DNA from: Portunus trituberculatus
Lineage: Eukaryota; Arthropoda; Malacostraca; Decapoda; Portunidae
Reading direction: 5' to 3'
DNA: 64,000 nucleotides
NCBI RefSeq assembly: GCF_017591435.1
Contig: NC_059300.1
Span: 1,096,218 to 1,160,217 of the forward strand
Shown here piece after piece: positions 61,719-64,000 of the stretch. A model generated the notes under the pieces. That model saw only the letters and a program-made list of their open reading frames with translations. It was not told the DNA's origin and ran no database searches. Numbering within the stretch: position 1 is the first letter of the stretch; each line of letters opens with the position of its first letter. The translations under genes were made by a program, and so were the position numbers.

Positions 61719-63837
61719 CAGTGGTGCCTTGGAATACGAACTTAATCTGTTCAAAATTTTGTTCTTACTCCAAAACATCAAAATACATGTATTCTTATGG
61801 AAGAAATTATAATTTGTTCCAAACCACCTCCCAACACAAAAAAAATTATATTTTTCACCTAATTTCTTACTTTTTGCATACTATTACTATATATACTACT
61901 ACTGCTATTATGATATAACTATAAAAGATAAGATTTATTACCTTGAAAGGCTGGAGATGTTGGCACAAGTAGTACAGATGGTGGCAGGGGAAGGTGGTGG
62001 ATTACTGGTGTGATGGTGAGTCACCCTCCTTGGGCTACTCCTCTTTTGGTTTTTCCTCTTGTACACTGGTGGATCTTTTAAAGAACTTGTCAATAGTGGT
62101 CCACCTTTTGCTTTTCTCAATAAATTTTCTAAAGTGAGAAAAAACATGGTCATTCATACCATCCACTAGTCTGCCACTAACTGCTTTGTCAGGATGATAT
62201 TTTCCAATGAATTCCTGCATTTCAGACCACATGGCACACATTCTTTTTGCCTCAGCAGTATTACATGCAGTGATTTCAGTTGCCTCATCATCTGATGATG
62301 AAAAATGCTCTTCTAGAGCCTTCACTTGTTCATTCTTCAGCTGAACAAGCTCCTCAGTGGTGAGTTCATCTTTATGTTCCACCATTAGCTGCTCCACATC
62401 ATCAGCACCCACCTCCAACCCCATTTTCATACCAAGATCCACTACCTCTTCCACCATATTGTCTCTCTCCACTTCCACTTCTATTTCTTCCACTTCATGT
62501 GGTTCCTCCCCAAAACCTACAAAATTTCTTTGAGGCACACAACCTCACCACAGTTTCTTCCAAGAAGACAGCAGTGTGTGAATGGTGACCTCATTCCATG
62601 CCTTAGAAATCAGCTGGATGCAGTGGAAAATGCTGAAGTGGTCTTTCCAGAAACATTTTAATGTTAGATCTGTGTCACTTGTAATCTGGAGGCACTTTTC
62701 AAAGAGTGCCTTTGTGTAAAATTTCTTGAAATTAGCTATCACCTGCTGGTCCATGGGCTATAACAGAGGTGTTGTGTTGGGTGGCAGGAACTTTATTGTG
62801 ATAGAATTAAGATTATTTGGTAGGTTTGCCTCCAAATCTGGAGGATGTGCAGGAGCATTGTCCATCAGCAGCATACACTTCAGTGGTAACTTATTCTGCT
62901 CCAGATATTTCTTCACTGTTGGGCCAAACACCTGCACTATCCATTCATAAAAAACATCCTAGTGACCCAAGCCTTTGGGTTGGCTCTCCCCATCACTGGC
63001 AAGCTTGCTTTTATCACATTGTGTCAATTAAATGTTCTTGGAGTTTCAGAATGATAAACAAGCAGTGGTTTGATCTTGCAATCACCACTTGCATTAGCAC
63101 AGAACATGAGTGTCAGCCTGTCCTTCATAGGCTTATGTCCTTGCAGCTTCTTCTCCTCTTGAGTGATGTAGGTCCTGCTGGGCATCTTTTTCCAGAAGAG
63201 CCCAGTTTCGTCACAATTAAAACACTTTTGGGGGAGAAACCCTGCAGTCTTCACAAAGGCAGCAAATTCCCCAACAAACTTATTTGTTCCTTCTACATTG
63301 GCACTGGCAGCCTCACCATGCCTCACAACACTGTGGATGCCACTTCTTTTGCAAAAGTTTTGGAACCACCCTCTGCTTGCCTTGAAATCTTCAGGGCTGG
63401 TATCTCTTGTAGTGGGTAATTCAGCCATTAAATCCCTGTACAGTTTCTTGACCTTTTCACAGATTGCCGTCTCACTAATGGTGTCACCCTTGAGCTGCAT
63501 GTCCGTTATCCACACCATAAGTAGCTGCTCAACTTTATCCAAAACCTGTGGCCTCTTGGTAGCTGCAACACCTACCACACCTTTAGCCACATCAGCAACC
63601 ATCATTTTTTCCTTATTTTTCACAAATGTACAAATAGTAGACTTAGGAAGGTCATACTCTTGCACAAGGTCCTTCACCCTCACTCCCCTCTGATGTTTCT
63701 CTATTATTTCCTTCTTCATTGCAACACTCAGGCATTGCACCTTCTTCTTAGGTTTATGGTCATTTTGAGGCTTCTGGGGAGCCATGATAACAGTAATAAC
63801 CTAACAAACAACAACCAAACTCATTCCGAACCTCTGT
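61719..63837 (-). mobile_element. Tigger element (M5), one terminal repeat present
   Basis: It begins CAGTGGTGCCTTGGAATACG after TA (61717-61718) within the DIRS RT. It contains a transposase gene on the minus strand. The opposite terminal repeat is missing: the transposase leader runs to about CATTCCGAACC (63831), where DIRS-type coding resumes. Confidence 0.8.
62035..63785 (-). pseudogene. Tigger-type transposase, inactivated
   Basis: It starts MAPQKPQNDHKPKKKVQCLS. Residues about 15-65 form a psq/CENP-B helix-turn-helix (MKKEIIEKHQRGVRVKDLVQ, LPKSTICTFVKNKEK), and about 75-150 a second, Tc5-type helix-turn-helix (KLYRDLMAE, SRGWFQNFCKRSGIHSV). The DDE_1 domain begins with CFNCDETGLFWKKMP. 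After a frame change near 63024 it continues LLMDNAPAHPPDLEANLPNN and PMDQQVIANFKKFY. All three catalytic aspartates (in NCDETG, LMDNAP, PMDQQ) are readable, with 36 positions between the last two. Stops lie within LL*PMDQ and before DVFYEW. The tail 62538-62035 is acidic and ends FFKRSTSVQEEKPKEE. The enzyme would cut and paste elements with CAGTGG ends. Confidence 0.88.
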
Positions 63838-64000
63838 TAGCCTTAGCAGGGATGGTTCTCCAGTTCTCCAGGAGTCTCCTCTGGTAGATCTGTTTGCCAT
63901 GGCACTGACTCGTCGTCTGCCCCTGTATGTATCTCCTCTTCTGGATCAGGAAGGCTGGCAACAGGATGCGTTCTCTTTTCAATGGGATGGTCTGGATCTG
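63838..64000 (+). pseudogene. DIRS-like element resumes (region downstream of RT)
   Basis: The plus strand reads LVDLFAMALTRRLPLYVSPL followed by LDQEGWQQDAFSFQWDGLDL, a stretch like the one that follows RT/RNase H in DIRS-type polyproteins (VDLFAT...LPL.VSP...DALS..W). It is open to the window edge. The RT second half and RNase H between HPQSRKY (61718) and this point are missing. Confidence 0.65.

Overview
The window looks like part of an arthropod chromosome, most likely a decapod crustacean. It is AT-rich and dense in microsatellites, including (AC)n, (AG)n and long (AT)n tracts. It contains one spliced host gene and is otherwise mostly decayed transposable elements. No bacterial-type operons, CRISPR arrays or rRNA genes are visible. 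The taxonomic call is inference: no marker gene settles it.

Host gene: six + strand exons between 6500 and 17652 join with consistent phases (1392 bp, 463 codons plus stop). They encode transmembrane segments 3-7 and the cytoplasmic tail of a class B GPCR that closely resembles parathyroid-hormone receptors. The hormone-binding ectodomain and TM1-2 must lie left of the window. The intron between the two tail exons (9862-17112) holds two sense-oriented LINE copies and a SINE fragment.

Left end (1-5728): a minus-strand LTR retrotransposon. It has its 5' LTR at 5006-5728 (TGTTA...TAACA), a tRNA-Leu primer site at 4993-5004, a broken gag with zinc knuckles, an aspartic protease (VVDTGS), and a diverged 3' LTR running off the window start. 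RT, RNase H and integrase are missing. An endonuclease-bearing non-LTR fragment sits between the leader and gag.

Middle (10.6-57.9 kb): at least fifteen copies of related CR1/L2-like LINEs (groups called A-I here) and six copies of a tRNA-Val-derived SINE. From 10.6 to 23.3 kb every LINE is on +; from 23.4 to 57.9 kb every one is on -. Almost every copy ends 3' in a short unit (CTAGGTAAATACAA-like) followed by (AC)n, and its 5' truncation point also abuts (AC)n, so copies stand head to tail with a microsatellite at each join. This suggests repeated insertion into (AC)n tracts, including the tails of earlier copies. Unique AT-rich sequence with no recognisable gene fills about 29.0-30.9 kb and 45.0-50.7 kb.

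DNA transposons: five pogo/Tigger-type elements begin with CAG and are flanked by TA. Three have both ends (17840-18070, 21875-22633, 48128-48447) and two have one end (57932, 61719). The last carries a dead Tigger transposase. A further 1.56-kb insertion (21440-23001) has an 8-bp target duplication inside LINE I.

Right end (58.9-64.0 kb): a GC-richer DIRS-like retrotransposon on + (gag with about seven degenerate ~110-bp repeats, then RT), interrupted by the Tigger element and resuming near 63.84 kb after an internal deletion.
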